From Neodiprion pinetum (taxonomy: Eukaryota; Arthropoda; Insecta; Hymenoptera; Diprionidae): a stretch of 64,000 nucleotides of DNA. Shown here one piece after another: positions 23,563 through 35,745 of this stretch; within the stretch, counting starts at the first letter, position 1; each line of letters begins with the position of its first letter. The notes below the pieces were generated by a model. The model was not told where the DNA came from. It saw only the letters and a list, made by a program, of their open reading frames with translations, and ran no database searches. Location: contig NC_060233.1 in the NCBI RefSeq assembly GCF_021155775.2, forward strand, positions 20,873,456-20,937,455, written 5' to 3'. Both the position numbers and the translations under genes were made by a program.

Positions 23563-23770
23563 TCTGTTTATTCGAACTATTTTATCTATACTATTTTATC
23601 TTTACAATTTTGTCGACTATTTTACATATATTTCATTTATATTTCATTTACATGTTATTTATATTTAATTGATTCAACAGGGAGTCAAACTCGTATTTAT
23701 TATCGTTTTCTTAATATTGTCTTGTAAGCTTGTCGATCGAATTCACGTCTTTTTTTTTTTTTTTTTCACA
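23563..23770. other. unique AT-rich spacer and T-run at the satellite orientation switch
   Basis: Non-satellite sequence ends in a run of about 19 T at 23748-23766. F satellite lies to the left of this ~390-bp island and R satellite to its right. Confidence 0.6.
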
Positions 23771-25080
23771 AAAAAAATTAGTCATTACAAAGTAAATCAA
23801 ATAATTTGATGATATATAAAATAATCAATTTCAATTAATTATTTTCATTGAATTGAAGAAGAATTAATTTTCAGAAATTAAAGATACGAAATTAAATAAC
23901 TAATCATATATCTATCTGTATGTTTTCTTCAAACTTTTCAATAAGTTACAATCCATTGTATAAATGTTCCAAATTATAATCCATAAAGTACATTAAATGG
24001 CATTTTTTGATTGAATGATATTATTATCATAATTGATGTGTGAGCGAATAATGAAAAAATGTGAAGGATTTTTTTAACAATTATAGTCATTTTTGAGAAA
24101 TTTAATTACTGTGAAAATTTTTTTTTCAACATTTTTCTTTTTTTGGAGGTGAATTCAAAATTATAATATATATGAATGTAATATGACTAATAAATTTATT
24201 TGTCATTTTTTTATTTAATTGATTATATATTTGAACGAATGATACAATAATATAATTGAATATAAATGGAGGCAACTGAATTAGATAATTTATTGATATG
24301 AAAAATAATTAACCTCGATAATTGATTTTTCTGAAATTAAAGAATAATTAGCTTTGAAAAATCAAAAATATTAAATTGAATATCTAATTATATATCTATC
24401 TCTGTGTTTTCTTTGAACATTTCAATAAGTTCTAATCCATTGCATAATTGTTCCAAATTACAATCCATGAGCGACATTAAATGGCATTTTTTTGATGAAT
24501 ATTACTTTTATTTTGATTAATGTGTGAGCAAACAATTGAAAAATATATAGAATTCTTTTAACAATGATATTTATTTTTAAAAATTTAATTAATGGTTAAT
24601 GTTTTTTTTTCAAAATTTTTTTTCAGAAGCGAATCAAAAATTGTATTGTACATAAATAAAATATAAATAATAACTTTATTGATCAATTTTTTTTCTTTCA
24701 ATTAATTATATATATATATACAAATGATACATTATTGTGAGTAAATATAAATGGAGGCAATTGAATTAAATAATTTGATGGTATAAAAAATGATTAATCT
24801 GGATTAATCATTTTTCTTGCATTCGAGAACAATTAATTTTCAAAAATTAAGAATATGGAATCAAACAACTAATCATATATCTATCTGTGTGTTTTCTTCA
24901 AACTTTTTAATAAGTTGTGATCCATTGTATGAATGTTTAAAAGTACAATCCATGAAGTACATCAAATGGCATTTTTTTGATTGATTATATTTGCATTTCA
25001 ATTAATATGGGAACAGATAATTAAAAAATATATAGGATTCTTTTCATAATTATATTTTTCTCCAAGAAATTCAATTATTG
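23771..25080 (-). repeat. satellite array, R orientation
   Basis: Monomers with cores near 23990, 24470 and 24960 in reverse complement (AAATGGCATTTTTT). Interrupted at 25080 by Gypsy copy 2. Confidence 0.9.
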
Positions 25081-25510
25081 TGTTACGGGGTAGATTGCGT
25101 AGGCTCCGATGAGCGGTAATCGGAGCTTACTCCACGCCCAGCCAAGGTGTTATTTGGTTATTGTAGGGTCCGTTCACGTCGACTAAGCACTCGCGTGATC
25201 CCAATGCAGGAAGTGAATGGAATAGAAAGGGATCGGTATTAAGGGAAGGTAAACGATTCAAAGTATATGATTGTTTATTAGTGGTCAATGCAACGAAGTC
25301 GGTCAAGGGAAAAATGTATGGTCTTGGTTTAGAGGGATAGGTGTCTTGCTTGAGCGCTGGGATGGATCTGACTGGTTTTGCGGGATGTAGTAGGCAAGCT
25401 AGCCGCGAGTTACAGGAGAACCAGCTGACTCGCGAACGATAAGAGTAGATTACAGAGCGTGAGGTAACTAAGAGCGTGGGAAAGGAATATGAAGTCTGGC
25501 GGACGTAACA
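25081..25510 (-). repeat. 3' LTR of Gypsy-macro copy 2
   Basis: 430 bp, TGTTACGGGG...GACGTAACA on the plus strand. A 7-bp deletion near 25197 separates it from the other LTR (33362-33797). The polypurine tract lies next to it at 25511-25525 (minus strand CCCCAAGGGGGGGCG). Confidence 0.95.
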
Positions 25511-25589
25511 CGCCCCCCCTTGGGGAAGAACATTCGGTGAGGGTACGAGATAGGATGTTCGGAAGGAAGCGGAATGCCATGAAATGTAG

Positions 25590-25855
25590 TGACTCACTCA
25601 CAGAATATTACAAAAAAAGGTCTTAAAATCTAGCGCCTGGATGTTAGTGCGCGTTTAAGTGGGTTAGTGTACATTTGAATAAAAAAAAAAAATTTATAAA
25701 TGACATCTTATCGTACTGAATCACTTACAGAATATTACAAGAAAGGTCTTAAAATATAGCGCCTAGATGTAAGTGCGCATTCAAGAGGGTATACATTTGA
25801 ATGTATTTGAATAAAATTTGAATAAAAAAAAATTTCTAAATGACATCTTTTAAAT
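25590..25855 (-). repeat. ~130-bp tandem repeats, copy 2 (2 units)
   Basis: Same unit as at 17976-18352 (AATGACATCTT, TAGCGCCT(A/G)GATGT, CAGAATATTACA) but two copies, the second with an extra AT-rich duplication. Confidence 0.85.
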
Positions 25856-25990
25856 GTGGTGGTATATATAATAGATATTGTGTATGTTATAAACGAAACT
25901 TATGCAACGTGCTGATGATTATATTATGGCTGCAGATTATTATGGGCAGAATAAGGCAATGAAAGAATATAATTGCTGATAGCGGAGGGC

Positions 25991-27394
25991 TTAGCGCCAG
26001 ACTTCGAGTGGTTCGGAGCTATCGTTAGGCTTTGCTCGGGGAGCAATTTACGCGGCTTAGGTATGCCTAGTTCCGTCATTTCAATTTCCGATTAGATCCG
26101 GAGCAGCGACGAAGAGCGAGTAGGCAAGTCATCGGGAGATGGTATTACTTCTAGGTGCAGGTGGTGGATAGCATGGCCCGTAGGAATTTGGGGTTTTGTA
26201 CGACGCGGGCGAGGGATATGTTTGAGGCTGGAAATAATTTGTTCTGGTGATAGAATTTCAGGCTGGACGATATCTTTTTGGGCGAAGGGGATAGCGTCTA
26301 CTAAACTGGACAGGTCAAGTTCGTATTCGTTCGAGCGTCGAGTGAGTGTGTCAATTTCAATTTATTGAAATGGACGATTTGAGTTTTTCGGGGGGTGATC
26401 CAAATTTCAGCGTTAATATTGTCAATTATACGTTTAATCGTATACACTCCTTTAAAGTGATCGTCGAATTTGGATCGGGTTTCATTCGGTAGATAGACCT
26501 TTTGACCTGCTTCGAAATTTTGGCTGTTGACATTACGGTCGTAATACGTCTTGGAACGATGCTTTGCTTGTTGTAGGTTGGACGCGGCGTGTTTTCGTAT
26601 GCTGGATAGATTAGCGATTAAGTCTAGAAGAAAGGAATCGTAGGAACGAGTATACGCGCAGGCAGGGTTCGCATCTGTTGAGAGTCTGGCTGAGAGCCAA
26701 AAATTAGTTGGTGGGGGGTGAAGTTAGTATCTTCGTGCTTCGCGGTGTTATAACAAAAAATTGCAAAACGGATGTAATCGTCCCAGTCTTTACCAGCATC
26801 CGTGTAGTGTTTGATGTGCTCAGTGAGAACAAGGAGACTGCGTTCTAGCGATCCGTTAGACTGTGGGCGGTAAGCTGTGGTTCGTATTTGCTTAATTTTA
26901 AAAAGTTTACGAAGTTGTTTGATGACTGTGCTCATAAAATTCTGTCCTTGGTCTGTGAGTATTGCTCGAGGAGCACTGTAACGTGTAATGTATTCTTTTG
27001 CGAATGCTGCGCCTATAGTTTTGGCGGTGGCATCAGGTAAAGGGATGGCGTCCGGGAATTTTGTCAAATTGCATTGTATCGTCAGAAGATATTTGTTGTT
27101 CGATTTAGTAAGGGGTAGAGGTCCAACAATATCTAATGCCACTTTGTCGAATGCATCGGCAGGCGTGTCCGTCATCATCATTGGCAATTTGGTTTTTACT
27201 CTGACCAATTTTTTTCTTTGGCAACTCTCGCAAGTTCTTATGGCATCTTGGATTTGTTCTTTCATACGGGGCCAAAAATACTTTTGTCCAATGCGGTTAT
27301 ATATTTTAGTGACACCTTGATGACCGCCCATCAACGATTCGTGGCATTCTCTAATAATTTCTTTTCGTAAACATTCGTCTGGGATGACAGTCGT
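25991..27394 (-). pseudogene. Pol integrase and tail, copy 2
   Basis: HHCC (ECHESLMGGHQG, CESCQRKK) and the D-D-E core (ALDIVGPLP, ILTDQGQNF, NGSLERSLL) are retained in one open frame at 26624-27394. The frame stops at 26624 and the C-terminal GPY/F-like part and Pol tail continue in shifted frames to the stop at 25991-25993. Catalytic residues match copy 1. Confidence 0.88.
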
Positions 27395-28692
27395 GTTTCG
27401 ACAAAGGATGATTTGAATTTCTAAATCTGCGAAAATATAGGATAGAAGTTTTCGGATAACGCAAGGATCGAGAGCGTCTGAACTGTCATCGGTTATCGGG
27501 AGGGCAAGAGACTTTAGGTTTGAATCGGCTAAAGCCGTTTTTAGTTTGGACAATAGCTTGAAGATATCGTATAGATTGCTACTATCTGAGCCTTTTGTTT
27601 TCAATACTAGGGTGAAAATACGTCGACTATTGTGCTCAGATTCAATGATATCAAATTTTCACGGACGAGGCCTCATTACTATTTTTTGGTCAACCATATT
27701 CTCGCCGGCAAGTTGGGCTGGTATACCCTTGATCCAAGCGCAGTCTGTCGATATGAAGTGCGCATAGTTGGTTTTGAGCATCAAAAGTCCATCATTGGTA
27801 TCTTTGACATTGTCCGATACTGGTATGTCGTCCAAGTTGTCAATAAAATATGCGAAACCGTGAGGGTCATTGATTTGATCATCGTTAGTGTTGAGAGCAC
27901 TGTCATGGTTGTGGTCAGTAATTTCTATATGGGAGTCGAATTGTTGAGTGCACGTACAGTATTCAGCGTCCGTGAGCAAGTCGGAACTGTCGTCGTTATC
28001 AGAGGTGGGTGGGAGGGGCGAGGGGGGAGGGGAACAGGAGTTTAAGGAAGGGTTCGTCGCGCGACGCGGAGGCCCGACACGGGGGGGCCTAGTGACGTCA
28101 GTGGATGGGAGCGGAGATGGAATCGGACGAGGTGCTGCAGGTTTAGTTGGACGTTCCGATTTCTTTCGCAGATGGTGGTGGGGGGACAATCCAGATGTGG
28201 AAGGGACAGGGTCAGGGAGGTTAGTATTAACGGGTGGGGGTGTAATGCAGGGGCACGCGGTGGCAGGAAGCGGAGAGTCGAGGCGGCAAACGGTGATTCT
28301 TATTTTCGAATTTTTAAAAACATAATGGATCATTCTGCGTACCGCGCTCCATTCTAATTCGTCGAGTCCGCAACCTATCAATAGTATTCAGACGGATGTT
28401 ACGCCATCTTCTTGCAAGATTTTCCTAAAGTTAACTAAGGTGTCAAGAAAAACGTGGGGCAAAGTTTTGTCACTGTATTTGGGCTTTGTAACTAGGTTAT
28501 AGATTTTCCGGTTTCCATGTACCACAGAAATAACGTAAGTCACATTCGGGTCGAATTCTCTGAATTGTTCGCGATTTATGAATTTACGTTCTGTCAGTTC
28601 TGAAGCGATTCCTTTTGACATTTGGCAGTCAGCCGATATGCAATGAGCCAAGTTATCCTTTTGCTGTAATAGGTCAGCATTCATTTCTTTGA
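27395..28692 (-). pseudogene. Pol insert, copy 2: macrodomain 1, Pro-rich linker, macrodomain 2
   Basis: Macrodomain 1 spans ~28692-28283 (NLAHCISADCQMSKGIASEL, KIYNLVTKPKYSDKTL, LIGCGLDELEWSAVRRM) with one in-frame TGA at ~28381 (TCG in copy 1). The linker is open here and shows the design of the family: ~85 residues rich in Pro/Ser (PPSPLPPTSDNDDSSDLL). Macrodomain 2 follows at ~27815-27395 (NYAHFISTDCAWIKGIPAQL, VLKTKGSD, LPITDDSSDALD), again without the GCG loop. The divergence of macrodomain 2 is therefore ancestral to both copies and not decay of one copy. A small frame break lies near 27659. Confidence 0.85.
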
Positions 28693-31535
28693 TACGACTA
28701 TTACGCATGAGAGAAAAAGTTTCGCTTTCTATGAGGAAATCGCTATAAGAAGGGCCCGGTAAATCGGTGGCTGGACAAAAGTCATCGGTTCCTGAATCAG
28801 TTTCTGGGGTCTGTAAGTCATCCGAGATAAGGGAAGAATATGAAAAGTAGATCAGGTATGGTCTTCTATGACGCCCAGGATTTGTTGAAGAATTTGTTTC
28901 GCGATGGCGTTTAGGTTGGCGATGTACTGGGATCGGTGCCGGGGAAACGAGGGGGGGGTTGGAGCAACGGAGTTCCTTTATCGCCGAACTCATCGTCGGC
29001 GAGATCAGAGGAATCAGAGGAATCAGAGGAGTATATCATCTTACAGGGTTGTGAGATTTTAGGGTGTTTCAGCGGAGCTGGGTTGGTGGACTCGTCCGTG
29101 GTCTGTCGAGGGCGTCTGGGGTACTAATGAGTCTTTTAAGTGCGTTTTTTTGGTTTATCGCTAGAGGCTTCAGTCGTTGGACGGGGGCGTTTTGCATCTA
29201 TAGGAAAAATTTGAGCGGTGTCGGGCGGTGCGTTCCTGGACAGAGCATCAGCGTTGGTATTAGATTTTCCGGACTTGTATTTCGTATCGAAGTCGTACTC
29301 TGCCAGTTCTAAGCTCCATCGTAATAAACGGGAATTAGGCTTCTTGACGCTTTTTATCCATTTGAGTGGCTCGTGGTCTGTTATTGAAGTGAACTTCTAA
29401 CCATAGATGTAGGGGCGGAAGTGATTCATACTCCAGTAGGCGGCTAAGAATTCTTTATCAGGTACCGAGTAGTTTAATTCAGCGGGCTTGAGGGCTCGGG
29501 ATGCTTATGCTACCGGTAGGTCGGCACCGTCTTTATCTTGACTGAGAACTGCACCTATCGCGAATTTTGACGCGTCTGTAGTGAGCGTAAATGGTTTGCT
29601 GAAGTCCGGGTATTGTAGAATTGGTTCTTTGCGTAAACAATCGCGTAAGGTTTCAAAGGCAGACTGGTGTTCGGACGTTCAGATGAGAGGGGTATCCTTC
29701 TTCGTTAAATTGTTAAGGCATTGAGCAATTTTTCCAAAATTTGGAACAAATCTTCGGTAATAACCTAAAAGGCCAAGGAACTGTCAGACATTTTTGGGAC
29801 TTTTGGGGACAGGACACTCTTTTACAGCTATTAATTTACCAGGGTCAGGTTTTACTCCTGACTCAGTTATGAGGTGTCCGAGGTAAACGACTTTCTTGCG
29901 CAAGAATTCGCACTTGTCTGGCTGTAGATTCAAACCAGCGGCGGTAAGTCGCTTCATTAATTTCCGGAATTCAATTTCATGTTCTTGCAAGTTTCGAGCG
30001 TGAATAACTATGTCATCTAAATATACGAACATCTCGTTGCCATGTAGGCCTAAGAGGACTTGGTCCATGAGCCTTTGAAACGTGGCGGGGGCGTTCTTCA
30101 GTCCAAAGGGCATACGAGAGAATTCATAATGGCCTCTAGGTGTCGAAAATGCAGTATTCGTGCTGTGATCCGGATGCATGGGAATTTGGTGGAACCCGGA
30201 AGCAGGGTCGAATGTGGAAAAGTATTTAGCTGAGCCAAGCTGGTCAAGGATTTCCGTGATATCGGGCATGGAGTATGCGTCGCCGACTGTTTTTTCGTTA
30301 AGTTTTCTGTAGTCGATTACCATACGCCATCGTTTATTGCCGTCACTATCCGGTTTTTTGGGAACGATCCACACCAGGGAATTATACGGAGATGAGGAAT
30401 GTTTGATAAGATTCTGCTTCAGTAGTTTATCAACTTGGGATTCGATTTCGTCTTTGTGAATTTTGGGAAAACGGTATTGTTTGGTACAAATAGGCGTATT
30501 GTCCGTCGTGAGGATAGTGTGATGAGATAAATTGGCGTGGCCTAATTTATCACCTGGGAGATAAAAGAGATGGTTGAATTCTGTTACGAGGTTAAATATA
30601 GATTGTTTTTTGGTCTCATCCAAATGATCAAGATGTAAGCTGCTCTTGAGGACGTCCAATCTTTCTGACCTACTGTCAGTCAAGAGCACTGTTGCGGCAC
30701 CGGGAGAGGGTGTACTGTCGTCAGGGATAGGAGGATCGGATTGCAGTTGCGCGAGGTTAGTGGACTGGATGGGGCAGGAGGGGGGATTATTAGTCGGTCG
30801 CGATGTACGCTTTGCGGCAGAAAGAATTAATGAGTTGCTGAGGAGAGGGCCTGGGTGCAAAACGAGGGTTTTGGCGCGGGCATCGCTGTGGTGGTTACTC
30901 TATGCAGCGGGCGTAGCGTTGGGCATGACTGTACTCAGTGGCTCGTCGAACTCGTCTAGTGTTACTGTTGGGGGTCTTATCTCTACGGCAGATTCGTTAC
31001 AATTGAACGCGTACGAGTAAGCGATGCCGTTCTGATCTTCAACTAACGCTTTACCACATGAAACATAGTTGCCTATATCGATGCGTTTGAGGTAACCTAC
31101 TTTAGTGTCTGGGTTCGCAACTATTAGTGGGATGGCTTTCACGGTACGGGCCTGTATTGTCATAACGCGCGTTTTTTCGAGCGCGGACGAGGGTTCATCG
31201 AATTTACTAAAGTGGATTGGCAATGAGGATCCAAGCATTACCGAGTTTGAGTCGAAAGAAATAGTTGCTTTCTGTTGTCGTAAGAAGGGCTGGCCTAAGA
31301 TGCCGTCGTGCGGAATCGGAAACGAGTCAGGGACCAAGTGAAAGGTGTGGGATTTATTATTAAAACATATTCCCGTTTTTGCGATAGTTTGCGTCTTTTT
31401 GTCTGTTATACCAGTCAGCGTCAAATGTTCGTCTGTTGTTCGTCGTACGAGGGGCCTAAAGGAACTTTCTTTGACCAAGTTGACGTCTGCACCAGTGTCA
31501 ATAATAAATGTAGATATTTTTATCAGCTCGGGGGT
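28693..31535 (-). pseudogene. Pol protease, RT, RNase H and linker, copy 2
   Basis: Protease DTGAD at ~31498-31479. RT with RMVIDYRKLNEKT and YLDD (~30026-30007). RNase H and linker between ~29700 and 28693. Breaks include a TAG at 30900 and a TGA at 29784 in frame, and several stops in the RNase H region (for example near 29400, 29505 and 29680). RT residues differ little from copy 1; FGLKNAPATF is the normal form where copy 1 has FRLKNAPATF. Confidence 0.88.
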
Positions 31536-31557
31536 GTCGATTGAAATTAGTGGAGGG

Positions 31558-32691
31558 TCAGCTAAAGCTGTTATGAGGATATGACTTGAAGATCGGAACG
31601 CTAGTTGTTTGCATTGCTCGCGGGCGCGTTCTCCCGCCGGCGATGTTACCGTTTAAATGTTTATTTGAGCCTGCATTGTCTTGGTTATTACGCGGAAAGG
31701 ATCTACATCGGTTTACTGTGTGGCCTCTGCGATTACAATTGTCGCAGTGTAGTTCTTGGTTTATGTTGCATTCATTGTGGAAGTGGCCCATTCTGCGACA
31801 TTTGGTACAATATCTTTCACTTTGCAGACGGTGACATTCCGTGATCGAGTGACCCTGGTGGTTACAAAATTGACAACTTCTGGGCAGAGCATCAACGTGG
31901 CCAGCAGAACCGGTGTTCTGATCGAGCGCTTGGGCGTCAGGTCTGGGCTCGGTACGAGGCGCTGGTTGATAAGCGTAACCAGGTGTGGGCAATGACATCA
32001 GGGGGGGAATAAAGGAGGCCGCGGCGGGCACCTGAGACGGAGGAGCAGTATGGGGAGGTAACGGCAGGCACATGGGTGTAGCGGGGGTAAAATATTGTGC
32101 AGAGAATTGCATCTGACGGTTAATCAGCTCGGCTTCTTCACCTTCGGCGATGGTGACGGCAGTTTCGAAGGTCGCTAATGGTCTGATAGTAGCGATTCCC
32201 CACTCCAATTCTGGCAGAAGCCCTCTAATAAACGATCTAGAGGTATCCTCCTTCAGATCATTTAGTAAAAGCGTTGCTAAGTCTGGTGGGTGCTTGGATA
32301 TAATCGCCGTGCTTATTTCTTTTGATATTGCTCTTATTCTGCACGAGTGATCTATGATGCGCTCATATGGTTGTTGTGCAATTCTATCTAATTTCGCAGA
32401 TAACTGGCGTACGGGGATATCCGGGCGGTATGCTCGGCTAAGGGCAGTCATGAGGTCCTCGACGTCATTACAGTTAATGCCTAATCAATATTGAGAAGCG
32501 GGGCCTGTAACCTTTGATTGCGCAAATTTGGCGAAAGTCATTTTATCCGAAGCTTTTATAAGAGTCTCTACGTGACGTAATCGTTCTACAAATGAGTCAA
32601 AGGGCATGTTGTGGCCGTCGAAAGGGGGGATTGTCGGCAAGACATCTTTTACTGACCAAAAATTTGAACTGGTTTCGTTAGTTGGTGCCAT
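31558..32691 (-). pseudogene. Gag, copy 2
   Basis: Starts at ATG 32691 (MAPTNETSSNFWSVKD) and is open except for one TGA near 32485. All three CCHC knuckles are present (CQFCNHQGHSITEC, CTKCRRMGHFHNEC, CDNCNRRGHTVNRC). The intact Pro-rich region (PPHTAPPSQVPAAASF) shows what the frameshifted stretch of copy 1 was. A small indel shifts the gag end so that it runs past the copy 1 stop. Confidence 0.88.
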
Positions 32692-33361
32692 GTTGATTCA
32701 AGCAGGGTATCGCAAGTATAGGAATAAAAATATCAACTTAACACTAAGACTTAGAATAAACTTACAGGGCGAAGGTAAACGCAAAAACAGAGCACAGCAT
32801 GGTTCTAGGCGGCTGGACGCAGGTGAAACTTGAAGAGGCGACAAACGTCATGCGTCGGCACGTGGAGGGTATAGATGAGGTACTCCGTGGCGTATTGATT
32901 AATAAGTGTGGTAATCCAGGTCTGCGGGCGATGCCACTCTCGGGTCCAAATTCTCGTCTTAACAGGGTTGCAGGAGTCCGAATAACCGGGAAGGGTCCGT
33001 TCAATATTTTTCGGTTCGAAAGGTGATGTGTTCAGATGCGGTTTGCGGCCTAACTTGGCTATCGCACTGAATTTCCACTCGCTACACATTTATTCGACGT
33101 CGTACGTATCGACGAATTTCAATAGTACCAAAATGTGACGGAGTTATTGAAATTGGGGACTGTTTGCAGAGCCTGTTTCCGTGGCGAGTTGAATAGGTTC
33201 TGCATGCCTGTCACAGTACTTTGTGGGCCGGAGTTCGTTCGTAACACGGCTATCACTGATTGATACGACGTTAGAAATTTTTGAGCACTGAACACTTTCG
33301 TAGAAAACATGCAGCACTGCACTGACGGGTGGGTCGACGGGCAAAACCGCTGCCACCAAAA

Positions 33362-33797
33362 TGTTACGGGGTAGATTGCGTAGGCTCCGATGAGCGGTAA
33401 TTGGAGCTTACTCCACGCCCAGCCAAGGTGTTATTTGGCTATTGTAGGGTCCGTTCACGTCGACTATGCACTCGCGTGCTACTACTCCCAATGCAGGAAG
33501 TGAATGGAATAGAAAGGGATCGGTATTAAGGGAAGGTAAACGATTCAAAGTATATGATTGTTTATTAGTGTTCAATGCAACGGAGTCGGTTAAGGGAAAA
33601 AGGTATGGTCTTGGTTTAGAGGGATAGGTGTCTTGCTTGAGTGCTGGGATGGATCTGACTGGTTTTGCGGGATGTAGCAGGCAAGCTAGCCGCGAGTTAC
33701 AGGAGAACCTGCTGACTCGCGAACGATAAGAGTAGATTACAGAGCGTAAGGTAACTAAGAGCGTGGAAAAGGAATATGAAGTCTGGAGGACGTAACA
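33362..33797 (-). repeat. 5' LTR of Gypsy-macro copy 2
   Basis: 436 bp. On the minus strand it is followed by TTTTGGTGGCAGCGG, the same PBS as copy 1. The ~670-bp leader to the gag ATG spans 32692-33361. Confidence 0.95.
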
Positions 33798-34473
33798 ATT
33801 GTCAAGATATTTTTCGATAAAAATTCTTCTTTTTTCAAAAGTGAATTGAAAATTATAATACATTTAAATAAAATAGATATAATAAAGTTATTCATCATTT
33901 TCCACATTTTAATAATTATATACATCTACAAATCATACATCATCATGATTGAATATGAATGGGGGCAATTAAATTGAATAATTTGATGGTATTAAAAATA
34001 ATTAATCCGGATTAATTTTTTTTTTTGAATTGGAGAATATTTCATTTTCAATAATTAAAGATATGAAATTGAATAACTAATCATTCATCTATCTGTATGT
34101 TTTCATCAAACTTTTCAATAAGTTATAATCTATTGTGGAAATGTTCCAAATTACAATCCATGAAGTACATTCAATGGCATTTTTCGATTGGATACTATCT
34201 TTATTATAATTATTATGTGAGCGAAAAATTGAAAAATATATAGAATTTTTCTAATGATTATATTCATTTTCAAAAAATTTCATTAATGTGAAAATTTTTT
34301 TTTATTCTTTTTTCTCTAAAAGTTAATCAAAAATTATAATATTTACAAATATAGCATAAATGATAATTTTAACTATCATTCCATTCACTCAATCAATCAT
34401 ATATATTCACAAATTATACATGAATATAATTGATTATAAATGTAGGCGGATGAATTAAATAACTCAATGATAT
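33798..34473 (-). repeat. satellite, R orientation
   Basis: One core near 34170 plus flanks; interrupted at 34473 by the next Gypsy element. Confidence 0.9.
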
Positions 34474-34669
34474 TGTTATAACATCCACACCCGCGGAGCG
34501 TGTGACACCTCAGGCAGATAGGCTTATCCCTTCTCCCTGCCAGCGCATCTTCTGTTTACTCGGACTTTGTGAATTGTATTCATTCGTATCCAGTCTTGAG
34601 AAGCGTTCGGTCGATAAGAAACTTTGTTCTATATAAGACTGGCCCCCCCTGAGTTTTGTTTTCCTAACA
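34474..34669 (+). repeat. 5' LTR, second Gypsy family
   Basis: Contains a TATA box (TATATAA, near 34631). The sequence just after the LTR is TCAGAAGTGGG, not a TGG-type PBS, so its priming mode is not evident. Confidence 0.92.
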
Positions 34670-34734
34670 TCAGAAGTGGGATACGCGGAAACTGTTTTTC
34701 TTATACATCTTCGCGAGTGGACCCGAACTAAAAG

Positions 34735-35745
34735 ATGCCTTCGGGCAGACGTAGCAGGCGCTCGAGCGCTTTCTCGGGCTCGAATGAGATAAGTGACTTT
34801 CGAACATTTATGCAATCCTTGGTGAGGAACGCGAAACAGACCTCTGAAGTCGTCGCAGTGCCGCCATTCAATCCGAGTAGAAGTGCTGGGTACACGGCCG
34901 ATGCTTGGTGTGGACAACTGGAGAAACTCCAGCGCATTCATGGATGGACGGATACGGAACTTCTTGGCAGAGCGGAAAACAATCCCTTTGGCGATGCTAA
35001 AACTTGGTGGGAGACCTGGACCCCCGATAATCGGGAGTGAGAAGGGTTACGTATATCGCTAACTCATACCTTTCCGTCAGTCAGGAATTATTTACACGAG
35101 ATCCGAGACATTGTGAATAACACTACGCGCCGGGACCAAACGCTTGCTTGTTTCGTCCGTAACAAGCATAACTTACTTTCTCGCCTCGGGTGGGATATAC
35201 CGGAAAAGACAATAGTAGTAATCGTGATTGATTTAATTAATGAGCAAAGAATTCGTGACAGCCTGCACGCTTGTAAACCTAGTAGTATGGCAAGGCTTTA
35301 CGAACATCTGAGTCGCTTTGATGCTGAGCTTGCAGATTCTAAGCGACAACACGATAGCCGTAGTCCCGAGCCGACAACCAGTAAACAACACACTCGTGAT
35401 TGTAACAACACAAGCCCTGGTCCTCTGGCTAGCAAGCGCCGAGCTCACGATTCCAAAACAAAAACTTTCAAATGTCATCATTGCGGGATCCCCGGGCACA
35501 AACGGCACGAGTGTCGTAAGTTGAAGCGAGAGTTGAGCTCTAGTAAAGGGGGTGAACCTTCCACAATGACTTGTAACTTTTGTAAGAAACCGGGGCATAT
35601 CGAGGCAAATTGTTTTAAAAAGGAACGAGCACCCAACCAAGTGTGCACGCCTTTCCAAAGCCGGGACGTAAGAACGACGAGATCGTCATTATTAGAAACA
35701 AAGTGTTTTCTTGCTTGCTCGATACTGGAGGTGACTGTAGTTTGA
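34735..35745 (+). pseudogene. Gag with two CCHC knuckles (one stop)
   Basis: ATG at 34735 (MPSGRRSRRSSAFSG), a basic N-terminus, then a retrotransposon Gag domain (WCGQLEKLQRIHGWTD, GDAKTWWETW). A TGA at 35038-35040 interrupts; the same frame continues to 35745. Knuckles: CHHCGIPGHKRHEC and CNFCKKPGHIEANC (35475-35615). The last ~100 bases overlap Pol in the -1 frame, the usual arrangement for Gag-Pol frameshifting. Confidence 0.85.

Larger units (their letters stand above)
25081..33797 (-). mobile_element. Gypsy retrotransposon with Pol macrodomains, copy 2
   Basis: An 8.7-kb second copy of the 9984-18872 family on the minus strand. It has a clear TSD (ATTG at 25077-25080 and 33798-33801), and the satellite is continuous once it is removed. 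The order and domains are as in copy 1, including both macrodomains. It carries different lesions from copy 1, so the two copies together show that the domain order belongs to the family and is not a local rearrangement. Confidence 0.95.
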
